From the NCBI GenBank assembly GCA_017305925.1, contig JAFKJW010000057.1, positions 1-62,337 of the forward strand: 62,337 nt of DNA, written 5' to 3'. The notes beneath the pieces are model-generated. The model made no database searches. It saw only the letters and a program-made list of their open reading frames with translations, and was not told the DNA's origin. The translations under genes were made by a program, and so were the position numbers. Below, in pieces: positions 38,220-46,847 of this stretch. Numbering within the stretch: the stretch's first letter is position 1; every line of letters starts with the position of its first letter. This DNA is from Hyphomicrobiales bacterium (GTDB taxonomy: Bacteria; Pseudomonadota; Alphaproteobacteria; Rhizobiales; Rhizobiaceae).

Positions 38220-38974
38220 CGCGGCCTGCATGGCGGCGATTGCGGGAAGCCCTCGCCCGCCGGGCGGATGCCGGTCTGCCCTGCATCTTCTGGCTGCGCG
38301 ACGACGACGCCGTCGAGCCGACGGCGGCGCTCGACCGGCTGCTCCGGATCACCGCGCGCAGCACCGTTCCCGTCCTGCTTGCCGTCATTCCGGCCCATGC
38401 GGGAGCAGCGCTTGCCGCGCGGTTGGCGGAAGAGCGTCGCGTCGGCGTCGGCGTGCACGGATGGAGCCATGCGAACCATGCCCCGCCCTCGGAGAAGAAG
38501 CAGGAGCTCGGGCCCCATCGCCCGGCGGATCTCGTGCTTGCCGAGCTTGCTGAGGGACGCCTCCGCCTTTCGGCTGCCTTCGGCGGCTTCGTTCCCGTTC
38601 TCGTGCCGCCCTGGAACCGGATCGATCCGGCGCTTGCCGAGTGCCTGCCGGGCCTCGGCTTCGAGGCGCTTTCGGCCTTCGGGGCTTTCCGCGCCAAGGC
38701 CTTGCCCGCGATCAACAGCACCGTCGACATCATCGACTGGCATGGCGGCCGCAAGGGTCGGCCGGAGGAAGAGCTGATCGACGGGATCGTCCGCCAGATC
38801 GGGCATTCGGGGAGTGTCACCGTGGGCATCCTCGGCCACCATCTGGTGCATGACGAGGCCGCATGGAATTTCCTGGAGCGCCTGTTCGAGGCGACGGCCG
38901 AGGGCGTTTCATGGGTATCGTTCCGCGATCTGATGGGTAGCGCCGGCGCGCCCGCCGTCACAGCTCCAGGGTGA
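38216..38974 (+). CDS. Polysaccharide deacetylase-like protein
   Basis: 252 residues, no signal peptide, so a cytoplasmic glycan-precursor enzyme is possible. CE4-like features: Asp pair in IFWLRDDDAVEPT, metal His residues in VHGWSHANH, and the substrate groove PPWNRI. The C-terminal GHHLVHDEAAWNFLERL could supply the last conserved His. It would remove N-acetyl or O-acetyl groups from a sugar. Coupled to the glycosyltransferase upstream (ATGA) and convergent, overlapping by 17 bp, with the metallo-hydrolase gene. Confidence 0.8.
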   Translation: MTRPAWRRLREALARRADAGLPCIFWLRDDDAVEPTAALDRLLRITARSTVPVLLAVIPAHAGAALAARLAEERRVGVGVHGWSHANHAPPSEKKQELGPHRPADLVLAELAEGRLRLSAAFGGFVPVLVPPWNRIDPALAECLPGLGFEALSAFGAFRAKALPAINSTVDIIDWHGGRKGRPEEELIDGIVRQIGHSGSVTVGILGHHLVHDEAAWNFLERLFEATAEGVSWVSFRDLMGSAGAPAVTAPG

Positions 38975-39788
38975 GCCCGTCGCGTGCCGCGAAGGCGCCG
39001 GCAAAGCGTTCCCTGGCGTCGCGTTCGATCGCCGCGAGTTGCGCGTCGGTCCGGGCCGGATCGTGGTGAAAGAGCGCCAGGCGCTTCGCGCCGGCGGCCT
39101 CGCAGAGCCGGATGCCTTGCTGCCAGGACGAATGGCCGAAGCCGCGGAAGCGCTGCATTTCCGCGTCGGTATAGGTCGTGTCGTAGATGACGAGATCGGC
39201 GCCCCGGATGAAGTCCAGGATCACCGGATCGAGCGTGCCCGGCATATGCTCGGTGTCGCTGACGAGCGCCACGGCCCGGCCCGCCCATTCAACGCGGTAG
39301 CCGACGCAGCCGCCGGGATGGTTGAGCGGCGCGGTGCGGACGGCGATGTCCTCGGCCGGGGCGAGCACGTCCCCCGGAACGAAGTCGCGATAGGCGAGGT
39401 TCGCCGTGCAGCTGTCCACCTCGACGGGGAACCAGGGCGGGCTCATGAATGCGCCGAGAAGCTCGCGGGCCGTCATGCGCCCGGACATGTGGCCGCACCA
39501 GAGCGTGATCCTTATCTTCGGATCGTAGAGCGGTGTGAAGAAGGGCAGGCCGATGACATGGTCGTAGTGGGAATGGGTGAGGAAGATGTCGGCTTCGGCG
39601 ACGCCCGAAGCCGTCAGGGCCTCACCGGCCTGCCGCAGGCCCGATCCCGCGTCCAGAATGAGCGTCCGGCCGCCGCAGGTGAGCTCGATGCAGGCGGTGT
39701 TGCCGCCATAGGCACCGTATTCCGCGCCGGAGACCGGAACGCTTCCGCGAACCCCCCAGAAATGGATCTTCAACGTCTCCTCAGCCAT
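38958..39788 (-). CDS. MBL-fold metallo-hydrolase (phosphodiesterase-like group)
   Basis: 276 residues. The zinc motif HSHYDH is at residues 72-77, and further ligands are suggested by LNHPGG, VSDTEH and FHHD. The N-terminal WGVRGSVPVSG with YGGNTACIEL is characteristic of an MBL subgroup related to PhnP/RNase Z-like phosphodiesterases. It lies downstream of a cyclic-nucleotide-binding protein on the same strand, so cleavage of a cyclic or phosphodiester signal is an attractive guess. Other phosphodiester or lactone substrates are equally possible from sequence alone. Confidence 0.85.
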   Translation of the reverse strand: MAEETLKIHFWGVRGSVPVSGAEYGAYGGNTACIELTCGGRTLILDAGSGLRQAGEALTASGVAEADIFLTHSHYDHVIGLPFFTPLYDPKIRITLWCGHMSGRMTARELLGAFMSPPWFPVEVDSCTANLAYRDFVPGDVLAPAEDIAVRTAPLNHPGGCVGYRVEWAGRAVALVSDTEHMPGTLDPVILDFIRGADLVIYDTTYTDAEMQRFRGFGHSSWQQGIRLCEAAGAKRLALFHHDPARTDAQLAAIERDARERFAGAFAARDGLTLEL

Positions 39789-39959
39789 CGGGTCCCTGCC
39801 TCACGGCCGTTCCACCGGTCCGGCGCCGCGCGCATTCGGAAGGTCTTTTTGCGAAATGCGCAAGCAACATGTTGACGGGCCGCCGCTCCGAGAGGGAAGC
39901 TTTTTGCTCCGTACGGCGAAGTCCACGCACCGCCGGGGCCTGTCGGGGAACGGGCTGTC

Positions 39960-40412
39960 TCAGTGGTTCCGGCTCCGCTCGGCCGAGAGCTCGGCGGTCG
40001 TGGTGGAAAGTCTCCCGGCCAGCACCCTGACGATCTCGATCGTCATTTCCGGGTTTTCGCGCAGCATGCGCAAAAAGTGCTCCTTGCGGATGCGCAGCGC
40101 CTCCAGCCGTTCGTTGGCCTTGACGGTCGCGGTGCGCGACACGTCGCAGAGGATGGCGATCTCGCCGACGATGGCGTTGGGCTCCACTTCCGCCACCTTG
40201 ATCTGCCCGCCGTCCGTTTCGACCAGGATGTCCGCGGTGCCGGACAGGATGACATAGGCGGCGTCTCCCTCCTCGCCCTGCCTGAACAGGACCTGTCCCG
40301 CGCTGTAGCTCACGCGGTCCGACGTGAAGGCGAGGAGCTTCAGCTTTCCGGGCTCGACGCCCGAAAAGAGCGGCACCCGCTTCAGCATCCCCACTTCGTC
40401 CTTGAGCAGCAT
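39960..40412 (-). CDS. Stand-alone cyclic-nucleotide-binding domain protein
   Basis: 150 residues consisting of one cNMP-binding domain and a C-terminal helix; there is no DNA-binding domain, unlike Crp. The phosphate-binding cassette reads IVGEIAILCDVSRTATV, with the conserved Gly-Glu (83-84) and Arg (93) that contact the cyclic phosphate, so it looks competent. It starts 20 bp after the ABC-like gene, so the two are probably co-translated and may form one membrane-associated complex. Whether it prefers cAMP or cGMP cannot be decided: the residue after Arg is Thr, found in both classes. Confidence 0.88.
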   Translation of the reverse strand: MLLKDEVGMLKRVPLFSGVEPGKLKLLAFTSDRVSYSAGQVLFRQGEEGDAAYVILSGTADILVETDGGQIKVAEVEPNAIVGEIAILCDVSRTATVKANERLEALRIRKEHFLRMLRENPEMTIEIVRVLAGRLSTTTAELSAERSRNH

Positions 40413-40432
40413 CGTGAACTCCCGCCGGCGTC

Positions 40433-43150
40433 CTATCGTGACACGAGCGTGCTGAATGTACCGTTTCCATTGCTCAGTGTCTCGTGCGTTCCGTCTTCCA
40501 CCAGGGTGCCGGCGTCGAAGACGATCACGCGGTCGAAGAAGCGCGCCATGGCGGCACTGGACACCACCCAGATGACGGCCGGATTACGCTCCTCGTGCTT
40601 CAGCCCGTCGAGAACGCGGCGCATGATGCTTTCCTGCTGGCGCTGGTCAAGGGCGAGCAGCGGGCGGTTCAGGATGACGAAGTCCGCGCGTTTCAGCATG
40701 GCGCGCGCAAGATCGAGCTTCTGCCGCTGGACGACGCTCAATCTGCGGCCGCCGACGCCGACATCGAAGTCGAGGCCGACGTCGAGCACCTCGTCATAGA
40801 GGCCGGTTTCCTCCAGGACGCCGCGGACCAGCGCGCGGACGCGTTCCGGGCCCTCGGCCTGGTTGTTGCCGATGCGCCCGAAGAGCACGTTGTCGAGCAC
40901 GCTGGCCGCGGCCGTGTATTTTTCCGGATCGTAAGGCTCGATGGCGTCCCGGAGATCGTCCGGCAGGCCTTCGTAGAAGCGTTGGCGCGCCTCGACCACG
41001 CGCGCCATGATCTCCTCCGTGAGCAGGCCGAAGCGGTAGCGCGGCTCGATATAGGCGAAGCTCAGCGCGATGATCCTCGCCCGGTCCTCCGCCGCGGCGC
41101 TTTCGTAAGGTTTGCCCGAGAGCTTCTGGATGAGGGCCTCGTAGAGCGGCACCTCCTCGGCCGTCATGAAGCCGAGCTGCTGGAAGAACGGATGGTCCGG
41201 GGGCAGATCGCTGAACAGCTCGACGGTCTGGTCGGCGATGTCCAGTCCCATGCCGTAGAGCGTCCTGTCGAGGCCGTCGGCGGCGAGCACGCCGGCGATA
41301 TAGGGATCGGCCGCCAGTTCCCGCCGCGACGGCGCCCTGCCGGTCGCGGCGCCGAACAGCAGGTTCTCGCCCACCGTCGCCTCGCGATTGTAGGCGCCCG
41401 GCTCGAAGGGGACGACCAGATCGTCGAGGCCTTCCTCTTCCAGCCGCTCCCGCATGGCCGCCCTGAGCTCCACCACCCGCTCGACCAGATGCGGGTGGCG
41501 CGCCGGATCGATCGCGGAACGCAGGCCGAGTTCGAGGACGTCCTTCGAAAGGTCCACGGCGGCCAGGGTCGGCATGGTTGCGATCAACAGGTCGCCGGGT
41601 CCGCCGGCGCCGGCGCTGGCATAGTCGATCCAGTCGGCATCGACGTCGTAGGGCGGATTGCCCGCCTTCTCCGCCTCGCTCAGCCGCCACTTCGCCAGCT
41701 GCGCATCTGGCCCTTCATATGTCCGGTCGATGAGCGGAGCGTGCTTCAGGCTGTAGAACAGATTGTCGCGCAGCGTGCCCTGGAACAGATAGGGGTCGGA
41801 CGAGGCGTAGGAAATGCGCCGCCCGACGACCGCTTCGGGGAGCTCCAGAATATCGCCGTCGCCGATGCTCACCCTGCCGCCGGCCGGCCAGATGAGGCGC
41901 GCCATCGTCTCGGCCAGGATGTCGGCGCCGCCGTTCGGCGTGCCGACCAGCGCGACCCTCTCGCCGGGCGTGATCCGCAGGGAGATGTGCTCGACCAGCG
42001 TGGCGCCGCTGTCGTCTGCGACGGAGAGGTTGGAGACGGTCAGCGGCGCGCCGAGCGGCGGGCTCGGCTCCCGGGACAGCGCCTGGATCTCCGGCGCGAG
42101 GATGCGGTCGACGGAGAACTGCTCGAAGACCTGCTGGTACTTGACCTGCACGTCCTGGCGCGCCTGGTCCCAGTCGATGAGGTCCTTCAGCGGGCTCGGC
42201 AGATCCTTGTAGGCGCCGATCACGGCGACGAGCTGGCCGATGTCGATGCGGCCGCGCACCGCGAGGTAGCCGCCGATCAGGTAGAACAGGAAGGGCGTCA
42301 CCTGGGCGAGGAAGTTGTTGAGGAACTTGACCAGGAACTTCCACTGGTAGAGGTCGTAGCGGATCTTGAAGATATGGCCGAGCCGGGCGGCGACATCCGC
42401 CCGCTCGTAGTTCGACGTGTCGTGGATGTGGATCGTGCCGATGCCGTCGACGATCTCGCCGACGCGCCCGGCAAGCTGCCGCGCCGTGATCTGGCGCTCG
42501 CGGCCGAGGCGCAGCAGCCGCTTGCGCATCTGCGGGATGATGATGATCTGCGCCGCGACGATCACGGCCGCGATCATGCCCAGCCAGAAGTTCTGGAGGA
42601 GGATGAAGACCAGCGCCGTCAGCGCCTGCCCGCCGAGCAGCGCGGGCTGGACGAAAGCGTCGCCGATGAAGCCGCCGAGCGGCTCGACCTCGTCCTTGAC
42701 CATGCTGGCGACCTCGGCCGCCTTGACCCGCCTGAAGTAGAACGGCGGAAAGCGCAGCACCCGGTCGACGAGAATGAAGCGGATGCGCCGCAGCATCCGC
42801 TCGCCCAGGCGCCCCTTGTAGGTGTTTATGTAGAATTTGAAGAGCCCGTTGACGACGACCAGGAACAGGAACACGAAGCTCAGGGCATAGAGCATCTGCT
42901 CGCGGTCGAGCGGGAAGCCGGCATAGAGCCGGACGCTGCCGATGAAGGGCAGGTCGAAGGCGATCGGCAGGAACGGCTGCATCGCGCCCGCGCCCTCGAA
43001 GCCCTTGCCCTGAATCGGCCCGTTGACGATCTGCTTGGGCAGGTCGAGGGCCATGAAATAGGGAATCATCGACAGGGCGACCACGACCAGGATCCAGATC
43101 TGCTGGCGCCAGGTATGCGTCCAGATGAAGCGCGCGAGGCTTTTATCCAT
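40433..43150 (-). CDS. ABC exporter-like protein with degenerate nucleotide-binding domain
   Basis: 905 residues. Residues 1-340 form a normal type IV ABC membrane domain (segments such as IWILVVVALSMIPYFMAL, LSFVFLFLVVVNGLF, AVIVAAQIIIIP, FLFYLIGGYLAV). The ABC domain starts near 368, but Walker A reads VGTPNGGADIL (no Lys), the Q-loop position YASSDPYLFQGTLRDN (no Gln), the signature LSVVQRQK, Walker B FVILNRPLLALD (Asp and Glu lost) and the H-loop WVVSSAAMA (no His). About 300 extra residues lie between Q-loop and signature. ATP hydrolysis seems unlikely. The frame is long and intact and its codon use ordinary, so it is not a pseudogene. The start overlaps the methyltransferase-like gene by 8 bp. 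Confidence 0.85.
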   Translation of the reverse strand: MDKSLARFIWTHTWRQQIWILVVVALSMIPYFMALDLPKQIVNGPIQGKGFEGAGAMQPFLPIAFDLPFIGSVRLYAGFPLDREQMLYALSFVFLFLVVVNGLFKFYINTYKGRLGERMLRRIRFILVDRVLRFPPFYFRRVKAAEVASMVKDEVEPLGGFIGDAFVQPALLGGQALTALVFILLQNFWLGMIAAVIVAAQIIIIPQMRKRLLRLGRERQITARQLAGRVGEIVDGIGTIHIHDTSNYERADVAARLGHIFKIRYDLYQWKFLVKFLNNFLAQVTPFLFYLIGGYLAVRGRIDIGQLVAVIGAYKDLPSPLKDLIDWDQARQDVQVKYQQVFEQFSVDRILAPEIQALSREPSPPLGAPLTVSNLSVADDSGATLVEHISLRITPGERVALVGTPNGGADILAETMARLIWPAGGRVSIGDGDILELPEAVVGRRISYASSDPYLFQGTLRDNLFYSLKHAPLIDRTYEGPDAQLAKWRLSEAEKAGNPPYDVDADWIDYASAGAGGPGDLLIATMPTLAAVDLSKDVLELGLRSAIDPARHPHLVERVVELRAAMRERLEEEGLDDLVVPFEPGAYNREATVGENLLFGAATGRAPSRRELAADPYIAGVLAADGLDRTLYGMGLDIADQTVELFSDLPPDHPFFQQLGFMTAEEVPLYEALIQKLSGKPYESAAAEDRARIIALSFAYIEPRYRFGLLTEEIMARVVEARQRFYEGLPDDLRDAIEPYDPEKYTAAASVLDNVLFGRIGNNQAEGPERVRALVRGVLEETGLYDEVLDVGLDFDVGVGGRRLSVVQRQKLDLARAMLKRADFVILNRPLLALDQRQQESIMRRVLDGLKHEERNPAVIWVVSSAAMARFFDRVIVFDAGTLVEDGTHETLSNGNGTFSTLVSR

Positions 43151-43739
43151 GGCCGAGGGGAAATTTCCTCTCCAGCACGTGCAGCCGGCGGGCCGCATAG
43201 GGCGATGCGGCGATCGCCGGGTCTTTCAGGACCAGTTCGAAGCTGCACAGTTCCGTCAGCCCCGGCCGGCCGAGCAACTGCGGCACGGCATCCATTGCCC
43301 TGTCCAGCGCCGGCGCGTAGTCCAGCACCACGCGGCGGGCATTGTCGACCAGCCGGAGCAGGCGCTGGCCCACCGCGTCCTGGCTGCCGAACGGCTTCAG
43401 CGAGCAGCCGAGCATGACGAGCGCATAGCTGCCCGGCTCGTAATCCACCTCCACCTGCTGGAATTTCCGGGCGATGTGCCGCACCCGGCAGGGGCGCCCG
43501 TTCAGCTCTTCCGCCTCCAGCGGCGGTGTCTTCGGGTCGATCGACGTCACGGAGCGCGGCGCATGCGTCAGGAAGGCGGTGATCGGCAGCAGGTGCCCGC
43601 CGATTTCGAGAATATGGTCGATGCCGCGCAGGAAATGCGCCGCCAGAACCTGCCGCGCTTCGCTGGCCGGGCCGGCGAGGTGTGGGATTCCGTCGGAATT
43701 TTCCTGAGGCGGCAGCATGCGCAGGGTCGCCGGGTTCAT
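43143..43739 (-). CDS. SAM-methyltransferase-like protein
   Basis: 198 residues from the ATG at 43739. A Rossmann-like core begins HILEIGGHLLPITAFLTH (motif I, E-x-G-G) and continues VTSIDPKTPPL, then ALVMLGCSLKPFG. The consensus G-x-G-x-G is imperfect, so SAM binding is probable rather than certain. It is the first gene of a minus-strand operon with the degenerate ABC protein, the cNMP-binding protein and the MBL hydrolase. Substrate unknown; glycan or lipid methylation is possible in this locus. Confidence 0.65.
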   Translation of the reverse strand: MNPATLRMLPPQENSDGIPHLAGPASEARQVLAAHFLRGIDHILEIGGHLLPITAFLTHAPRSVTSIDPKTPPLEAEELNGRPCRVRHIARKFQQVEVDYEPGSYALVMLGCSLKPFGSQDAVGQRLLRLVDNARRVVLDYAPALDRAMDAVPQLLGRPGLTELCSFELVLKDPAIAASPYAARRLHVLERKFPLGHG

Positions 43740-43752
43740 CGAGCAGCCGTCC

Positions 43753-43782
43753 GTTGTATTGCCGTGGCGCGGAGCATACAAC
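43753..43782. promoter_or_regulatory. Inverted repeat in divergent promoter of the two methyltransferase-like genes
   Basis: GTTGTAT (43753-43759) and ATACAAC (43776-43782) form perfect 7-bp arms, extendable to nine with one bulge, in the 49-bp gap between divergent start codons. The position suggests a single operator controlling both directions. No regulator is identified. Confidence 0.45.
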
Positions 43783-43788
43783 ACCGCC

Positions 43789-44463
43789 ATGAGCGATGTA
43801 ACCCGGTCGAGCACGACCCAACCGGACTGGCACGAGAACGCCTTCGACCTGACTCGCGGCATCGCCGCCTACACCGGCAGCCGGCTGGTGGCGGGGCTGG
43901 CGCGCGTCGTCGGACGCCACCCGGATGCGGCCATCGCCAATGCCTTCAACCACAAGCAGGTCGCCTCGAAGCTATGGGCGCGGGACCGCCTGTTCGACAC
44001 TCTCGGCGGGCGGTTCGAAAAGGTCTGGATTCTCGGCGGCTGGTACGGCGTGTTCGCCGCCATGCTCTTCGACGATCCGCGTTTTGATATCGGCCTGGTC
44101 GAGAGCTATGATCTCGACGACCGCGTGGCGGCCGTCGCCTCGACGCTCAACGCGGATACGGGTGCACGTTTCCGTGCGCTGACCGGCGACATGTACGATC
44201 TCGACTATCGGGGCGGCGGCCCCGATCTCGTCGTCAATACGAGCTGCGAGCATATAGCGGACGTGCGCGGCTGGCTGGACGGGCTGGCCGCGGGAACCCG
44301 CGTCCTGCTCCAGTCCAACGATTATTTCTCCGAGCCGACGCACATCAATTGCGTCCCCTCCGTCGAGGCTTTCGCCGATCTCGCGCGCCTCGCCCGTGTC
44401 GATTTCGCCGGCACCCTGCCCACCAGGAAATACAACCGCTTCATGCTGATCGGCGCGGTCTGA
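43789..44463 (+). CDS. Methyltransferase-like protein, unknown substrate
   Basis: 224 residues from the ATG at 43789. After an N-terminal helical part (FNHKQVASKLWARDRLFDTL), a Rossmann core reads VWILGGWYGVFAAMLF and IGLVESYDLDDR, with an acidic pair in GDMYDLDY and a distal VVNTSCEHI. The motif I is atypical (LGGWYG), so this may be a divergent class I SAM enzyme. Single gene, divergent from the operon at 43739 and convergent, 3 bp apart, with the glycosyltransferase at 44467. Confidence 0.65.
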   Translation: MSDVTRSSTTQPDWHENAFDLTRGIAAYTGSRLVAGLARVVGRHPDAAIANAFNHKQVASKLWARDRLFDTLGGRFEKVWILGGWYGVFAAMLFDDPRFDIGLVESYDLDDRVAAVASTLNADTGARFRALTGDMYDLDYRGGGPDLVVNTSCEHIADVRGWLDGLAAGTRVLLQSNDYFSEPTHINCVPSVEAFADLARLARVDFAGTLPTRKYNRFMLIGAV

Positions 44464-44466
44464 GGA

Positions 44467-45606
44467 TCATCTGCGACGCTGCGCGAGGTTCTGAAGCAGG
44501 CTCGCGGTCTGCCGGGCACCGTCGAGACGCAGATCCGCCGTCGCGGGCGGCGCGCCGGCCAAGGCTCCTTCTATCGCCTTCGCGAGCACCGCGCCGGTAA
44601 GGCCCTCTTCGGGCACGACATGCGCCAGCCCTCTGGCGGCCAGCCTTTCGGCCCGCACCGTCTGTTCGGTCTCGCCTCCCGACGCGAAGGGCACCAGAAC
44701 CGACCGGCATCCGGCCTGCAGGACGTCGCAGACGGTATTGTAGCCGGCCTGCGAGACCGAAAGCCCCGCGGCGGCCAGCAACGCCCCGAAATCGCGGCGG
44801 AAGCGGTGGACGGAGAGGTTTCCGGGCGCGCGCGCCAGCGCGGCGTCGAACTCCGCCTGCGCGAGGTTCGGTCCGGTGACGAGGCACCAGGAGAGGGCGG
44901 GATCGAGCAGCCGGGAGGCGTCGACGGCCGCCGCGACGAGGTCCCGGCCCGCCGCCCCGCCGCCGGCCGAAACCACGATGTCGAAACGTTCCGGCGAAGG
45001 CGCCGGGCGCGGCGCGGAGACGAGGCCGGTATAGACGATCTTTTCGGCAAAGCCGCCTGCGAGCGGAAACGTCTCCTCGATCCGGACGAAGCGCGGATCG
45101 CCATGCACCAGCACGCGATCGAAGTAACGTGCGACGAGGGCCGCACTTTCCTCGTTGCGGCCGGGCTTCGTGCGCTCTTGCAGGATGTCCCGGACCGACG
45201 TCGCGATCAGCGGCCGGGGCGTCGCGGCCGCCGCCGCGTCGAGCAGCGGCAGGAGTTCGAAGCGCATCTGCCGGCGGCCGAACGGAAAGGCCTCGATGAT
45301 CAGGATATCCGGGGCTGTTTCGCGGAACGTGTCGATCAGGAGCGTCCGCCGCCGTGCCTCGAAGATCGCGTCGACCGGCCGGCCCTCGGCATCGACGAGG
45401 CCGGAAAACCCCTCGTCCGCTGCCGTGATCGGCGGCAGCGAGACGTGATCGACCGATGGACCCGGAAAACCGGGAACCGGCATGCCTCCCGTGACGACGG
45501 TCGTGGAGAGGCCGGCATCGGCCAGCGCGGCCGCGATCCGGCCCGCCCGCGCCAGATGGCCGATGCCCAGCAGGTGCTGGACGTAGAAGAGGACGCGCCG
45601 GCTCAT
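44467..45606 (-). CDS. MurG-like glycosyltransferase (GT28 fold)
   Basis: 379 residues. It opens MSRRVLFYVQHLLGIGHLAR, the GHxxR-type start of MurG-like enzymes. The C-terminal donor half has IVVSAGGGAAGRDLVAAAV, LSVSQAGYNTVCDVLQAG and LVPFASGGETEQTVRAERL, the UDP-sugar-binding pattern. Third gene of a tightly overlapping minus-strand glycosyltransferase operon (the ATG overlaps the previous stop). The sugar and acceptor are unknown. Confidence 0.85.
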   Translation of the reverse strand: MSRRVLFYVQHLLGIGHLARAGRIAAALADAGLSTTVVTGGMPVPGFPGPSVDHVSLPPITAADEGFSGLVDAEGRPVDAIFEARRRTLLIDTFRETAPDILIIEAFPFGRRQMRFELLPLLDAAAAATPRPLIATSVRDILQERTKPGRNEESAALVARYFDRVLVHGDPRFVRIEETFPLAGGFAEKIVYTGLVSAPRPAPSPERFDIVVSAGGGAAGRDLVAAAVDASRLLDPALSWCLVTGPNLAQAEFDAALARAPGNLSVHRFRRDFGALLAAAGLSVSQAGYNTVCDVLQAGCRSVLVPFASGGETEQTVRAERLAARGLAHVVPEEGLTGAVLAKAIEGALAGAPPATADLRLDGARQTASLLQNLAQRRR

Positions 45607-46847
45607 TTCGCATCCGCCTGCCAGGATGCCTCGAACAGCGATACGAGCTGGCGGATGCTGGATTTGTGGTCGAACGCCTCGCGCACGCGACCCTCCGCCG
45701 CCGTTCCGAGGCGGCGGCGAAGCTCCGGATCGCCGATGGCGCGCGCCAGGGCAGCGGCGAGCGCCTCTGGATCGTCAGGCGGGACGAGCAGGCCGTTCTC
45801 TTCGTCCGCAATGAGTTCGGGCACGCCCGCCGCGGTCGTGGAGATGCAGGCGAGCCGCTGGCTCGACGCCTCGACCAGCACGTTGGGCAGCCCGTCGCGG
45901 TCCCCGTCTGGAGCCACCCGGCAGGCGAGCGCGAAGACATCGGCGGTGCGGTAGAGGGCGAGAACCTCCTCCTGTGCCAGCGGGCCGTGCCAGTCCACGC
46001 GTCCGGCGATGCCGAGCTCCGCGGCGAGCCGCTTCAGCGCGGCCAGCAGGTCGCCGCCTCCGACATGCGCGAACCGCCAGTTGAGGCCGGCCGGCAACAG
46101 CGCCAGCGCGCGCAGCAGCACGTCATAGCCCTTCTTCTCGACGGCCCGCCCGACGCTCAGGATGAGCACCGGCCGGGCCGGATCGCTCCCGTCCCGGTCC
46201 GATCCGGTCGCGCCGGGCGGCCCGAACCGGGCCAGATCCAGGCCGTGATAGCTGAGATGGACCGGCGCGCCGCCGGCGAGGCTCCTGAGGCGCGAGAGGC
46301 CGTCGCGCGTGCACGTCACGGTCCAGCGCGCGTGCGCGAGCTTGTCGGCCAGCTCGCGGTCGGTAGATGTCCAGATATCCTTGGCATGAGCCGAGCAGGT
46401 CCAGCCCGTGCCGTGCAGCATCGCGGCGTAGCGCGTCACCGAGGCCGGCGTGTGGATGAAATGGCTGTGCAACCAGCCGCTGCCCGCCGGCCACTCGGCG
46501 GCGAGCACCAGCGCCTGGCCGAAGCGGCGCACCCGGTTGCGGGTCGGATCGCGGAAGAGATCGCGCAGGAAGGCGGGAAACGCGTTCCAGAAGCGTCCGG
46601 GAAGTGCCTGGAGCAGGGCGCGGAACACCCGCCCCGGCTCCTGGTGAAGATATTCCGGCAGGTAGAGGACCGGCGCCCTGATCTCGTCATGCACGGGATG
46701 GCGCCGGGCGTCGGTCGGCCGCCTGAGCGCCACCAGCGTAAGATCGAGGCCGGCGCGCTCCAGCCCGAGGAGCTCCTGGGCGATGAAAGTCTCGGAAAGG
46801 CGCGGATATCCCTTCAGCACCACGGCGATCTTGCGGCGTGGCGTCAC
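45603..46847 (-). CDS. Glycosyltransferase, GT4 family
   Basis: 414 residues starting with GTG at 46847, which overlaps the stop of the upstream gene as GTGA; this overlap decides the start. N-terminus KIAVVLKGYPRLSETFIAQE, typical of colanic-acid-type GT4 enzymes. The donor domain contains ILSVGRAVEKKGYDVLLRAL, then GLPNVLVEASSQRLACIST with GVPELIADEENGLLV. Its end overlaps the next glycosyltransferase by 4 bp. It probably adds a sugar to the lipid-linked repeat unit. Confidence 0.88.
   Translation of the reverse strand: MTPRRKIAVVLKGYPRLSETFIAQELLGLERAGLDLTLVALRRPTDARRHPVHDEIRAPVLYLPEYLHQEPGRVFRALLQALPGRFWNAFPAFLRDLFRDPTRNRVRRFGQALVLAAEWPAGSGWLHSHFIHTPASVTRYAAMLHGTGWTCSAHAKDIWTSTDRELADKLAHARWTVTCTRDGLSRLRSLAGGAPVHLSYHGLDLARFGPPGATGSDRDGSDPARPVLILSVGRAVEKKGYDVLLRALALLPAGLNWRFAHVGGGDLLAALKRLAAELGIAGRVDWHGPLAQEEVLALYRTADVFALACRVAPDGDRDGLPNVLVEASSQRLACISTTAAGVPELIADEENGLLVPPDDPEALAAALARAIGDPELRRRLGTAAEGRVREAFDHKSSIRQLVSLFEASWQADAK

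Noticed and set aside
39860-39900. TTGCG/CGCAA hairpin between the cNMP and MBL genes as a terminator
   Set aside because: Five-bp arms only, and the A/T tail is in the wrong order for the minus strand.
40484-43417. A 977-codon open frame on the plus strand
   Set aside because: It is antisense to the long ABC-like protein. Its translation is rich in Asp, Arg, Gly and His without domains, as expected for the reverse of high-GC coding DNA; the minus-strand reading has membrane segments and family motifs.
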